24,763 bases of DNA from UBA6019 sp035535055 (GTDB lineage: Bacteria; Chloroflexota; Dormibacteria; Dormibacterales; Dormibacteraceae): NCBI GenBank assembly GCA_035535055.1, contig DATLQT010000035.1, forward strand, positions 1-24,763, written 5' to 3'. Shown here one piece after another: positions 7,917-17,600 of this stretch. Both the position numbers and the translations under genes were made by a program. Under the pieces are notes generated by a model. That model saw nothing but the letters and a program-made list of their open reading frames with translations. It was not told where the DNA came from and made no database searches. Every line of letters begins with the position of its first letter. Within the stretch, counting starts at the first letter, position 1.

Positions 7917-9501
7917 GGCTGGCCACCTCCGCCTGTGGGGCCGCGCTGCGCACCTCGAGGTGGTAGTCGGGGAGTTGGAGGTCGCCGATCTCGGAGTGGA
8001 CGACCACGGGCCGGACGTCGGCGGGGCGCAGGAGGGTGATCAGGTGGGCGCCGTCACGGGTCCGGACGCTGGCAGTGGACTCGCCCCGCTGCATCCGCTC
8101 GAGGCCGCCGCGGAGGATGTCGACCAGGGCCCGGAAGGCGCGGCGATCCAGGTCGGTCAGCTGGGAGAGGTGGCAGGTGCCCGCCGAGAGCAGCCGGGCC
8201 AGCGCACGCTCCTGCTCCTCCCGCTCGCGCTGCGCATGGGCGCGGAGCAGCGCCCGCGCCTCCGCCAGGTCCTCCACCGCAGCTGTCCTGCCGACGCCCG
8301 CGAAGCGGCCGCGCTGGCGAAGCTGCACCGGCACGTCGACGCCGTAGCCGTCCCACCAGGAGTTGCGGGGCAGCTCGAGGCGGTCCTCGTCGGCGTCAGA
8401 TTCGCTGACCGCTGCCAGATGGCGGGTCGGGTAGAGGCCGAAGGCCGCCTTGAAGAGACGGTGGGCGTCCTCCTCCGACTCGAGGGCTTGGAAGCGGCGC
8501 GCCAGCGCGACCAGGTCGGAGCGCCGGGAGAGCCGCCCGGAACCGCTGTCGGCGATCCGGTCGATCAGTGCCATCAGACGGTGGACGGCGCTGCGCGCCT
8601 CGTCCTTCAGAGCCTCCGCGCTGGGCCGGGCTACCGGGGTGCCGACGAACCAGGCCACGACGCCCGCCCACTGCTGGGCGAAGCGCCGCTCCTCGCCGCG
8701 CTCGGGGTCGTCCAGCGGCGTCTCCTCGATCGCGCTAGCGGCCTCGAACAGCCTCTCTGGCTCAGCTCTCTGGACTTCCACGATCGCCCTGCTGATGGGC
8801 CCTCCGAGCCTGGCCAGCTCGTTGATGAAGGTCTCCAGGTAGTTCAGGAGGGGGGCCTTGTAGGCCTGTAGGGAGGCGACGTCCACTGTGGTCGCGTCCA
8901 GCGCCTCGCCGACGCTGATCAGGAAGGCGGCCGCGTTCTCGGTCAGGTTGTCGAAGTCGGCGCGCAGCTCGACCAGGACCTGGCGCAGCTTCCCTCCGTC
9001 CAGAGGAATCGCGCGCGCGAGGGCGGCCAGGGAGTCCAGCTTCTCCTGGACCGCCCGCAGCGCCACTCGCTGGAGGGATCCACGGTCGCTCAGTTCGTCC
9101 AGGAGCTGCCCGAGGTGCTGCTCTGCCCGCATGCCCGCGCTGCTGATCTGCCAGAGCAGCCGGCGGCGGCGCCACTCAGCCAGGGAGCGGGCGCCACTGT
9201 GATCCTGATTGCTGTGCACGTTGCCCCACCTCTGGAGCTGGGCCAGCGCGGCCTCGACATCGTCCTCGCCGACAGCACGGTAGCGCTCGTCGAGGGCGCG
9301 CAGCTCGCGGGTCAACTCCGAGACGCGCCGGGTGGGCACGAACTGCTCGCGCGCGGCCAGCAAGATGCGCATAAGCGGGCGGTAGAGCCAGGCCTTGCCC
9401 TCGACCGTATAGCGAAGGACGTCGACCTGGGCCTCAAAGTCGGCCTCCGGCTCCTCCCCAGTTGTTGTGTCGGCCAAGGGGCCATTACTCACGGTCGCCA
9501 C
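7909..9501 (-). CDS. jetA: Wadjet type II JetA, kleisin-like subunit (TIGR02677)
   Basis: This 530-residue protein fits TIGR02677, the MksF/kleisin-like subunit that bridges the JetC heads. The N-terminal part (about 26-130) has the family look: LRYTVEGKAWLYRPLMRILL, a winged-helix region, and LAQLQRWGNVHSNQDHSG. The middle is helical, and the C-terminal third (about 390-515) is another mixed domain ending in DYHLEVRSAAP. The GTG at 9501 is taken as start; a second in-frame GTG at 9492 has a GGTGG stretch about 8 nt upstream and is an alternative. It overlaps the 3' end of the upstream HARE-HTH gene and its own end overlaps jetB. JetA contributes structure and partner binding, not catalysis, in the known system. 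Confidence 0.9.
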   Translation of the reverse strand: MATVSNGPLADTTTGEEPEADFEAQVDVLRYTVEGKAWLYRPLMRILLAAREQFVPTRRVSELTRELRALDERYRAVGEDDVEAALAQLQRWGNVHSNQDHSGARSLAEWRRRRLLWQISSAGMRAEQHLGQLLDELSDRGSLQRVALRAVQEKLDSLAALARAIPLDGGKLRQVLVELRADFDNLTENAAAFLISVGEALDATTVDVASLQAYKAPLLNYLETFINELARLGGPISRAIVEVQRAEPERLFEAASAIEETPLDDPERGEERRFAQQWAGVVAWFVGTPVARPSAEALKDEARSAVHRLMALIDRIADSGSGRLSRRSDLVALARRFQALESEEDAHRLFKAAFGLYPTRHLAAVSESDADEDRLELPRNSWWDGYGVDVPVQLRQRGRFAGVGRTAAVEDLAEARALLRAHAQREREEQERALARLLSAGTCHLSQLTDLDRRAFRALVDILRGGLERMQRGESTASVRTRDGAHLITLLRPADVRPVVVHSEIGDLQLPDYHLEVRSAAPQAEVASRA

Positions 9502-10420
9502 CGCTGCTGGTGGACCGACCCGCCAGCGGGCGCGAGGCCAGCCAGTAAGTGCCGCGGCCGACGCGCCTGAAATCAGGGTCGCGGCCGAGTGCTGCCAGCA
9601 GCGTCTCGGCCGGGTCCTGGCCTCCGAGTCCCCGGCCGGTGGCGGCGAGCTGGTCGGCGATCTGCCGGTAGTGGAGGGGCTGGCTGGCCGTTCGCAGGAC
9701 CTCCCGCACGCCCTGCTTCCACGCCGGGAGGGAGCGGTCCCTCGGGGGCTCCGGCACCAGCGACTCCAGCGCGCTCCGGCCCCAGTCGGGTGTGTGCATC
9801 TCCAGCAAAGAACGGATCTGCGCCACCTCTGCGCCGATCCGCCGCAGGCGCTCCTCGCGCACCGCGACCTCCTCGCTGATCCAGCTCCGCTCGGACTCCA
9901 AGCTGCCGAGCCGCTCCAGGAGTACCTCCCGGAACTGGGGGTCAGGGGCTTCTATGGGTGGCTGCTCCGCCTGGAGGCGCCCGACCTCGCGGGTGAGATC
10001 GGCGATTTCGTGCTCCAGCCGGGCCAGCGCCCGGGCTTGGTCCGCAGACGCTGCCTCCTGCTCAGCCAGGGCGTGCTGGAGTACCTGCTCGGCTTCCGCA
10101 GCGGTCGCCTGGAGTGCGGAGCGCACACCCTCCAGCTCCGCAAGCCTCGCCGACGACGCCTGCCAGGCGGATCGCCAGCCCGCCTCATCAGCAGCTGGCG
10201 GTTGGCCCCGCTCGAGGGCCTCCAGCTCGGGCCGCAGCGGCGCGACCTCGTTCTCCACCGCCGCCAGATGAGAGCGGGCCTGGTCGAGCGACGCCCTGGC
10301 GCCCTGCACCCGGGCGGACGCCGTGCGCTCGAACTCGGAGGCGCGGTGGACCATCCGGTTCCGCTGGTCCCGGAGGCTGATCAGCCTGGCCCGGATCGCG
10401 TCGAGCTGCTGCGCGGACAT
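9485..10420 (-). CDS. Coiled-coil protein with C-terminal HARE-HTH-like winged helix, first gene of the Wadjet operon
   Basis: The 311-residue protein starts at ATG 10420. Residues about 5-210 are almost pure coiled coil rich in Ala, Glu, Arg and Gln (for example LDQARSHLAAVENEVAPLRP). After a Pro-rich linker (VPEPPRDRS), residues about 230-300 read LPAWKQGVREVLRTASQPLH, YRQIADQLAATG and DPDFRRVGRGTYWLA. This resembles HARE-HTH (PF05066), a winged helix found in RNA polymerase delta, restriction enzymes and ASXL proteins and thought to bind DNA or monitor its modification. The last codons overlap the jetA start, so it is co-translated with the Wadjet genes. It is not one of the four known Jet subunits. 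It could be a DNA-recognition or regulatory subunit; that is inference. An upstream open frame reaches 10543 but would cross the divergent promoter, so I reject it. Confidence 0.8.
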   Translation of the reverse strand: MSAQQLDAIRARLISLRDQRNRMVHRASEFERTASARVQGARASLDQARSHLAAVENEVAPLRPELEALERGQPPAADEAGWRSAWQASSARLAELEGVRSALQATAAEAEQVLQHALAEQEAASADQARALARLEHEIADLTREVGRLQAEQPPIEAPDPQFREVLLERLGSLESERSWISEEVAVREERLRRIGAEVAQIRSLLEMHTPDWGRSALESLVPEPPRDRSLPAWKQGVREVLRTASQPLHYRQIADQLAATGRGLGGQDPAETLLAALGRDPDFRRVGRGTYWLASRPLAGRSTSSGGDRE

Positions 10421-10490
10421 CGCGGCGAGTGTATCAGTTTCTAAGAACAATTGACCCAACACCGTTCGCCAACCTGTTAGCATCCGTCCT
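10421..10490. promoter_or_regulatory. Divergent 70-bp promoter region with two leaderless starts
   Basis: This gap separates the Wadjet operon (minus) from the NurA-HerA-Mre11-Rad50 operon (plus). On the minus strand TACACT (10433-10428) is followed by 7 nt and then ATG 10420. On the plus strand TAGCAT (10478-10483) is followed by 7 nt and then GTG 10491. Both spacings put transcription start at or next to the start codon, and neither gene has a Shine-Dalgarno, which fits leaderless mRNAs. A plus-strand TTGACC (10451-10456) lies 21 bp from the -10-like box, too far for an ideal -35. A CAATTG palindrome sits at 10448-10453. The start sites are predicted, not measured. Confidence 0.55.
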
Positions 10491-11543
10491 GTGCAGCAGA
10501 CCAACACTCGGCTCGGGAAGCGACTCGGCTTCACGCCCGTCAACGACGCCGGCTTCCTGAAGCTCCCGCCCGTGGATTCGGCCGAGGCCGACGACGAGGA
10601 GGCCCAGAAGGCCAGGCTGGACCAGGCCAGCTACGAGGTGCCCGCCTGGGAGTGGGCACCGATCGCAAGTTCGGGCACTCCCAGCGCGCCGCCAAGCCGA
10701 TTCATCGACGGCAGCCTGCACTCACGGACTGTGGGCGTGGTCCGGGTCGCTGGCACGCTGCGGCCCCTGGTGCTGGCAGTGGTCGGAGCGGTGGAGCTCC
10801 GCCTCCATGGGCGCAAGCTGGAGCGGCCGGCTGACGGGCAACGGACCGACTGCGTGCTTTGCCTGGCGGCCAACCAGATGGGGACCGAGCTGACCCTCGA
10901 ACTCGACCAAGCGGTGGCGGAGCGCGGGATCCGGCTGATCGCGCGCGAGAGCGATGTCGAGACCCATGACTTCGAGATGATCAGGCGCCGCGCTTGGGAC
11001 TTCGCGAAGGGGGAGATGGAGGAGCTGGAACGACGGCTCCTGTTGCGCGACGCCAGTACTCCCGCGCTCGCGGACGGGCTCCTCGAGCGGCGTCTGGTCA
11101 CGATCGAGTCGCAGCGCCAGCCCGCGATCGGGATGGTGAAGCAGGTGCTCCGCCACTACCTGCCGGCACCGTTCACCTCGATGCTCTACGACCTCCGCCC
11201 GGGGGACCGGACGCCCGCCTTCCTGCTCCAGACCAAGAACGCTCAACTGGTGAGCTGGTACCTGCGCCTCGGCGAGGGTGAGCTAATGGGTCCCGGCCAG
11301 GGCCTGGTGCGGCTCTCGGTCCCCCTTGAGTACTTCGAGCGCCGCTTCCCGACCCCCAGAGCGAGGACGGCCGAACTCTCGGCCCTCTCCAACTTCCTGC
11401 GCCAAATCCGGTGCCGCGAGCTGAGCTACGGCCGGGCGGCGGTCTCACTTGAGCCGATAGTCAGGGCGGAGGAGCAGCTGCACGCGCTGCTTCCGCCCAT
11501 CGAGCAGAGGGCAGCGGCGCTCCGCCGACTGCTCGCCAACTAG
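10491..11543 (+). CDS. nurA: NurA-like nuclease
   Basis: The 350-residue protein fits the NurA domain, an RNase H-fold 5'-3' nuclease that works with the HerA translocase in DNA end resection. Visible motifs are RFIDGSLHS (70-78, D73), ADGLLERR (194-201, D195), and PAIGMVKQ (211-218, K217), which match the DG..., second Asp and (I/G)xxK motifs of the family. The C-terminal part (YDLRPGDR at 233-240, SWYLRLGEG, LSVPLEYFERRF) also fits. The start is GTG 10491, leaderless by the promoter spacing. HerA follows 13 bp downstream, the usual partner arrangement. Overall identity to archaeal NurA looks low, so the label rests on motifs plus the HerA neighbour. Confidence 0.8.
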   Translation: MQQTNTRLGKRLGFTPVNDAGFLKLPPVDSAEADDEEAQKARLDQASYEVPAWEWAPIASSGTPSAPPSRFIDGSLHSRTVGVVRVAGTLRPLVLAVVGAVELRLHGRKLERPADGQRTDCVLCLAANQMGTELTLELDQAVAERGIRLIARESDVETHDFEMIRRRAWDFAKGEMEELERRLLLRDASTPALADGLLERRLVTIESQRQPAIGMVKQVLRHYLPAPFTSMLYDLRPGDRTPAFLLQTKNAQLVSWYLRLGEGELMGPGQGLVRLSVPLEYFERRFPTPRARTAELSALSNFLRQIRCRELSYGRAAVSLEPIVRAEEQLHALLPPIEQRAAALRRLLAN

Positions 11544-11556
11544 GAGGACGGGAGCA

Positions 11557-13440
11557 ATGGCCGAGGCCAAGGTCGAGGACAGCGCGCTTGTGGTTGCCAG
11601 CACCGAAGTGCTGATGGGGGCCAAGGTGGCCGCGCGCGAGGTAATCGGGCGGATCGGAGCGCCAGGGGGTCTGGAGGCGACCAGCGACAGCTTCTACTTC
11701 TGGGCGGCCGACCAGGAGCTCGTCGAGAAGACCCAGCTGGTGCGCGCCGAGAGCGTGGCCGGGGGCCAGCCGGCCGAGTTCTACGGGCTGGTCACCGAGG
11801 TCTACCGGCGCTCCCGGCGCCAGAGCATCATCGAGGAGGCCGACCGCTTCGACACCCGCCCCGACGAGGAGGTCGCGCTCGACTCCAAGGGCGTCACCTA
11901 CGCAATGGTTCGGCTGCTGGCCTCGCGGCCGACAGTTTTCGCACCGCCCCGCGAGGATGCCCTAGTCCTGCCTGCTCTAGAAGAGCACGTCCGGGTCGCC
12001 TATGGCTTCGACGAGATGGCCTCCCCGATGGTGGTCGGTCTGGTCCGCAACGGCGGCAGCCGCACCGCCGGGCGCGCCTTCATCGACACCGACTACCTGC
12101 TCGGCGCGCAGGGCGGCCACCTCAATGTCACCGGCATCGCCGGGGTCGGGACCAAGTCCTCCTTCCTAACCATCGTTCTCAGCCAGCTCCTGCGCTGGGC
12201 CGAGGAGCGCCGGGCGGAGAGCCCGAGCGATCCCGATCGGGTCGAGCTCAAGGCCGTGATCCTGAACGTGAAGGGGTTCGACCTCTTCTGGCTGACCGAG
12301 TACTCGGCCGCCTTCACTGCCGAGGACGCTGAGACCTGGCGGGAGATGGGCTGGGGCGAACCGCGGCCGATGGACTGCGAGCTGTTCGCGCCGGTCGACC
12401 CGCGCAGCGGCCAGGCCGTCCAGATCGGCTGCCCGGGTAAGGTCGAGGCCTACAGTTGGGGCCTGGCGGACGTCCTGGAGTCAGAGCTCTTCAGCTACCT
12501 CTTCAGCGACTCCGACCGCCAGGACGACAACTTCCAGCTCGTCCTCTCTGACATCGAGCGCCTGCTGGTGGACGAGGTCCGGCAGGGGCCCAAGGTCACC
12601 AGGGCGATCCGGCCGGACGGTCCGCAGACCTTCCAGGAGCTGTTCGACTGGTTCCGGCATGGCATCAACGGCGACTTCCCGGCCGGGGAGGAGGTCGGAC
12701 AGCTCCTGTGGGGCCGGCTGGAGCAGCTGGGAGCGCATCACCAAGGGACGATCAGGCGCTTCTTCCGCAGGCTCCGGAGGATCGTCTACGAGTCCTCGGG
12801 CGTCTTCGCCTACGACCAGCCCAAGGGGAGGGCGCTCGACCTCAACAACTTCAAGTCCGGGAAGCCCGCCGTGGTCGACATCGCGAGCTTGACCGACAGG
12901 CACCTGCAGCGATTCGTGGTGGCAGCCCTCCTGCACCAGGCGCGCGACCTCCAGACCGGCCCTAACGCGAGCCGGGGCATGCACTACGTGTTCGTCCTGG
13001 ACGAGCTCAACCGCTTCGCGCCAAAGGGACACACCGACCCCATCACGTTGCTGGTCGAGGAGGTGGCGGCCGAACTACGCTCACGCGGCGTAATCCTGCT
13101 CGGCGCGCAGCAGCAAGCTTCCCTGGTCTCCGCGCGGGTGGTCGAGAACGCCAGCATCCGGGCGGTCGGGCGCACCGGCGGCCACGAGCTGGCGCAGGAC
13201 GTCTTTAGCTTCCTCCCGGGCGAGCTCCGCGACTACGTGGAGAAGCAAGGCCCGGCCGACAAGGTGGTCCACATGCCCGCCTTCCGCGAGCCGATGATGG
13301 TCCGGGTCCCGAGGGCGCCATGGGCGATGCGGCGCCAGGAGGCGACTTCGACGCCGCCTTCGGCGCTCGCAGGGACCGGGGCGCAGCCAGTGAAGCACGG
13401 CCCCCGGGTGGTCGCCCGCAGCGACGAGGTGCCGTTCTGA
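11557..13440 (+). CDS. herA: HerA-like hexameric DNA translocase/ATPase
   Basis: The 627-residue protein belongs to the HerA/FtsK clan of DNA-pumping ATPases. The P-loop reads TGIAGVGTKSS (192-202, K200). Walker B is YVFVLDELNRFAP (about 477-489, D482/E483). A QQQASLVSARVVENASIR segment and TGGHELAQD follow, as expected for the sensor and arginine-finger region. A preceding IASLTDRHLQRFVVAALLHQ stretch is typical of HerA. It starts at ATG 11557 with AGGAGG at 11542-11547, which overlaps the nurA stop region. It probably forms a ring that feeds DNA to the NurA nuclease. The residue before the P-loop lysine is Thr, not Gly; I recall similar loops in a bacterial HerA-like subfamily, so it need not mean loss of ATPase activity. 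The C-terminal ~40 residues are basic, low-complexity and possibly disordered. Confidence 0.88.
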   Translation: MAEAKVEDSALVVASTEVLMGAKVAAREVIGRIGAPGGLEATSDSFYFWAADQELVEKTQLVRAESVAGGQPAEFYGLVTEVYRRSRRQSIIEEADRFDTRPDEEVALDSKGVTYAMVRLLASRPTVFAPPREDALVLPALEEHVRVAYGFDEMASPMVVGLVRNGGSRTAGRAFIDTDYLLGAQGGHLNVTGIAGVGTKSSFLTIVLSQLLRWAEERRAESPSDPDRVELKAVILNVKGFDLFWLTEYSAAFTAEDAETWREMGWGEPRPMDCELFAPVDPRSGQAVQIGCPGKVEAYSWGLADVLESELFSYLFSDSDRQDDNFQLVLSDIERLLVDEVRQGPKVTRAIRPDGPQTFQELFDWFRHGINGDFPAGEEVGQLLWGRLEQLGAHHQGTIRRFFRRLRRIVYESSGVFAYDQPKGRALDLNNFKSGKPAVVDIASLTDRHLQRFVVAALLHQARDLQTGPNASRGMHYVFVLDELNRFAPKGHTDPITLLVEEVAAELRSRGVILLGAQQQASLVSARVVENASIRAVGRTGGHELAQDVFSFLPGELRDYVEKQGPADKVVHMPAFREPMMVRVPRAPWAMRRQEATSTPPSALAGTGAQPVKHGPRVVARSDEVPF

Positions 13441-14627
13441 TGCGGATCCTCCACACCTCCGACTGGCATCTCGCAGCGAACCTGAAGCAGGTTTCCAGGC
13501 TCCCCGACCAGCTTGATCGGGTCGAGGAGGTGCTTTCGATCTGCGATGAGAGGGAGGTCGACCTCCTGCTGGTGGCGGGCGACGTGGTCGACGAGACCTC
13601 GCCGACCAAGATGCCGGGACTGATCCGGCAACTCGGCGAGCGACTGCGGCCGAGGTTAGAGGCGGGGCTGACGGCGGTCTTCCTGGCCGGCAACCACGAC
13701 CGGGCCTGGATCTTCCCGCTCCTCCAGGGCGCTGGAGAGCTGTTCGGTGGCACCTCGGGCGGGGCACGCCTCCATTTCGCCTCAACGCCACAGCTGCATG
13801 TCGTCAAGTCGGCGCGCGGGGACAGCCTGCGCCTGATGCTGCTTCCCTACCCCTGGCCCTGGAACTACAGCCTGGAGTCTGTGCAGGGCGCCACCGCCGC
13901 TGAGCGCCGCCGCCAGATCGCGGTCGCGGTCCAGCAGACGGTCGAGCAGCTCGCGGCCGAAGCCAAGGCGAGTGAGAAGATGCCGACCATCCTCGCCGGG
14001 CACCTGCTCGTTACCGGGGTCGAGGTGAAGCGCCACGAGCTGACCGAGGCAGAGGACGTGCCGGTCCCCCAGGTCGCACTGCCCAGCTACCCATACATCG
14101 CGCTCGGCCACGTCCACCAACCCCAGGCCATCGGCGGGCGGGCGCACTGGCGCTACTCGGGCTCTGTTGAGCGGATCGACTTCGGCGAGGCCGGGGAGGC
14201 CAAGAGCGTTGTTCTGGTGGAGGTGGGCAAGACCGACCTCGAGGCGGAGCCGGAGCTGATCCCGGTCAGCCCGGCTGAGCTGGTGGAGCTGGACTGGCAC
14301 CCGGGCGACAGCATCGAGGAGATGGCGCAGACCGTCCCTGAGGGGGCCATTACCAAGCTGCGGATCCACCTCGAGCGGGGCATGTCAGCCCAGGCCATCC
14401 AGTCCCAGGCACGGCGCCTGATTGGATCCCGGCTGCTCTTCCCGCCCGACATTGTCTGGGAGGGCGCCGCAGGCGGCAGCGCTGATGGCCAGCCCGCCCT
14501 AGAGCAACTCGACTGGCGGGAGAACGTCCGCCAATGGGTGGGCGCGCAGATCCCTGAGGACGACCCGCTCCGGCAGCCGGTCCTAAACGCGGTGGAGCAG
14601 CTGATCGCCGAGGAGGCGCTGGCGTGA
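13440..14627 (+). CDS. sbcD: Mre11/SbcD-type metallophosphoesterase nuclease
   Basis: This is the nuclease half of the Mre11-Rad50 complex, which opens and trims DNA ends and hairpins. All phosphoesterase motifs are present: HTSDWHL (D8, H10), AGDVVDE (D48), AGNHDRA (N85, H86), AGHLL (H188) and GHVHQPQ (H224, H226). At 395 residues it has a full catalytic domain plus a capping and Rad50-binding tail (about 290-395). The ATG at 13440 shares its A with the herA TGA stop, and its own TGA overlaps the GTG of the rad50 gene (GTGA), so the three are translationally coupled. The complete motif set makes an active enzyme likely. Confidence 0.95.
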   Translation: MRILHTSDWHLAANLKQVSRLPDQLDRVEEVLSICDEREVDLLLVAGDVVDETSPTKMPGLIRQLGERLRPRLEAGLTAVFLAGNHDRAWIFPLLQGAGELFGGTSGGARLHFASTPQLHVVKSARGDSLRLMLLPYPWPWNYSLESVQGATAAERRRQIAVAVQQTVEQLAAEAKASEKMPTILAGHLLVTGVEVKRHELTEAEDVPVPQVALPSYPYIALGHVHQPQAIGGRAHWRYSGSVERIDFGEAGEAKSVVLVEVGKTDLEAEPELIPVSPAELVELDWHPGDSIEEMAQTVPEGAITKLRIHLERGMSAQAIQSQARRLIGSRLLFPPDIVWEGAAGGSADGQPALEQLDWRENVRQWVGAQIPEDDPLRQPVLNAVEQLIAEEALA

Positions 14628-17600
14628 ACCCGCTCTCGATCACACTCCAGAACTTCCTCTGCTACGACACCTTGGAGGACGGGTCGCCCTACATCTTCAA
14701 CTTCCGCGAGCACCGACTCTGGAGCATCTGCGGCGACAACGGGGCCGGGAAGTCGGCGATCTTCGACGTCATCACGTACTGTCTCTACGGCGAACACCGG
14801 GGCGGCCGGGAGCACGACGAGGAGCTGGTTCACCGGGGCACGACCGACCTCTACGCCTGCGTCGAGTTCGAGCACGGCGGCCGCGAGTACCGGGTCACGA
14901 GGACGATCAAGCTCGGGTTCCGCCCCCGCAAGGGCACCGCGACCATCGACCGGAACTGCCGCATGGAGTGGCGCCGCGAGGACGGCGAGTGGGTCGAGAT
15001 GGCAGAGACCACGAGCGTCCGCAGCCTGGAGGAGGCGGTGAAGAAGATCCTCGGATACGGCTGCGACACCCTCACGGCCTCCGTCCTGCTCCTCCAGGGC
15101 AAGAGCGACCAACTGATCGAGGTCGCGAGCAAGGACAGGTTCGAAATCCTGTCTGGGATCCTCGACCTCAGCCCCTATGAGCGCCTCGAGGGGCGCGCCA
15201 AGGACAAGGCGCGGGACGCGCGGGCGCGCCACAACGACCTGGTGAGGGCTCTGGAGAACGCACCTCCGCCGGACGAGGCTGAAGTCCAGGCTGCGGAGTT
15301 GGAGGCCCAGAAGGCTGAGCTCTCCCTGGCCGCCGCAGTCACCGCCCGAACCTCCGCTGAGCGCACGCTTGAAGCGGCGACCGAGTACTGGAAGCGCCAT
15401 GACCGGCTCGCCGGGCTCCGCACAGACGAGGCCACGATGGTGGAGGCGCTCAAGGATGCGGCGACCATCACAGCGGAGGCGCGGGAGCACGACCTGCTCG
15501 CCATCACGTTGCCGCGGCTCAACACCGCCCTCGATGCCGAGGCCAAAGCCGCCTCTGCCGAGGCTGAGGCCGAGACAGCCAGGAAGGCCGCGGCCGGGGT
15601 CGACGTGAGTGGCGCCGAGAAGGCGACCGAGAAGGCCGACGCGGCCCACAACGCGACGCGCCTCCAGCGGACCGAGGTCCTGAAGAGGATCAGCGAGGGC
15701 AACGACGAGCTGGGCCAGATCGCGCCGGAAATCTCCGCTGCGAAGGACCTGATGCGCCTGCAGACCCAAATTACCACGACCTCCGCGGAGGTAGGGACCC
15801 TGGAGAGCGAGTCGGCGAGCCTCGCGGAGCTTCGGCCGAGGGTTGAGCGGCTGCGCAAGCTGGTCTCGGCAAGCACGCTGATCGGAAGCTACCGGAAGGC
15901 CCGCGAGGCGCTGGCCAAGGCGGAGGAGGTGGCTTCGGGCGACCCGGCCGCGGAACTCGACCGCCGGAAGGTGGGCCGCGAGCAGGCAGAGACCCTGGCG
16001 GTGGCTGCGGCCATCGCCCAGTCAGATGCGGATCGGGCACTCGCAAGGGCGGAGGCCGACGTCCGCAGCGCAGCGAGGACTCTCGGCGAGCGCGAGGCGG
16101 CGGGTTCCGAGGGAATCTGCTCACACTGTGGGCAGAAAGTGCCGCCGGCGCACATCAAATCGCAGGTGGCGGAAGCGCGCAAGGCGGTGGCCTCCGCTCG
16201 TGAGCTGCAGGCGACGGCCCAGCACGAGTCAGTCGGAGCGAGCGAGCGGCGGACGGAGGCGGACTCCGCCGTGTCCAGGGCCAAGTCGGCGGAGACCGAA
16301 GCGGCCGAGTGGCTCAGGCGGGCCAAGGAAGCCCAGACCACCATCGACGACCTGGCCGCGGGTGAGGAATTCAGTCAGCTGCCAGAGGATGTCCGAGGGC
16401 TACTCCGAGCGCCGCTCCCCAAGCTGGCGAAGGGACTCGATGTCCTCCGGGTGGAGCAGGATCAGCTGAAGCCACTCTCGAATGAGCTCAGCAGGCTGGA
16501 GGCCGCCGCCGCCCAGGCTGTGGCCAAGTCAGATCTCATCGAAGGCTGGGACCGCGAACGCATCTCGCTGCTCGAGCGCTGGAGCATGGAGCAACTGGCC
16601 GCTGCGATGGCCAGGGACGGGGTCCTGCGCGACGGGCTCACAGTGCACCACGCGGAGGAGAAACGGCTGAGCGCGCTCGAGGAGATGGCGGCGGGAGAAC
16701 TCCGCAGCGCGGAGGGCAGACTGAAGCTGCTCGCGGCGGAGAGGCAGCAGCTTGAGGAGACAGCCAGGCTACGCGAGCAAGCGGCAAAGGGCTGCCATCA
16801 AGAGGCGAAAGCAGCCCTGACTGGCGTCGACCCGGTGTTCCTGCCGGTGACCGCCGCCATCGTGGCCCGCGCCGGGGAGCGCCTGGCTCTGCTCGTCAGC
16901 GCTCCCGACCGGCTGGCGACACTCCGCAGCGCCCAGAGCGGCCTGGACACACTGAGAGGCCAGATCGGCGAACTGCAGAGCCACGTCGACGCGACCCCGC
17001 CAGCCGAGCGCGTCACGGTCGCCGAGGCCAAAGTGGCGGTGAACTCAGCCAGCCAGGAGGCGGGCCGGCTGCTGGAGGAGGCCAAGACGCAGCGGAGATC
17101 GGCTGACGAATTGGCCCGCGTCCGCGAGCAGCGCCTAAAGAGCCAGGCTGAAGCCGATGGCCTGGCGCGGACGAGGGCGGTCTGGGACAAGGTCAGCCAG
17201 CTGCTGGGCCGGAGCGGGATCCAGACCGCCCTCATGCGGTCCGCCCTCGAGGACATCCAGGAGCGGGCGAACGCGATGCTGAGCCGGATCTCGGCTGGTC
17301 AGCTCCAGCTCTCGATCACCTGCGAGCCGATCCCGAAGGGGATGGAGATCTTCATCCGTTGCCTGGACGCCTCCAGCGCGGAGCAGCCCCTCGACGTGCA
17401 GTTCCTTTCCGGCGGCCAGCGCTTCCGCTGCGCAGTCGCCCTCGCGGCGGGCATCGGCCAGCGCGCCGGCTCGGAGGGCTCGATGCCCTCGCAGATCATC
17501 GACGAGGGCTTCGGGAGCCTCGACACCGAGGGCCGCAGGGAGATGCTCGACGAGATCCGCCAGATGAGTGAGTTCTACGAGAGGGTGATCGTCGTCAGCC

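Noticed and set aside
430..10420. MukBEF or chromosomal MksBEF condensin instead of Wadjet
   Set aside because: The Toprim-like fourth subunit with CENP and GDFDW motifs and the type II family patterns indicate Wadjet, although the SMC parts are related.
10421..10543. Upstream extension of the HARE-HTH gene to 10543
   Set aside because: It would cross the divergent promoter and overlap the start of the NurA gene; the added residues are not coiled coil.
14153..15769. A 538-codon open frame on the minus strand opposite mre11 and rad50
   Set aside because: It lies fully antisense to two genes with complete motifs. Its translation is low-complexity Leu/Gly/Arg/Val sequence typical of shadow frames in GC-rich DNA.
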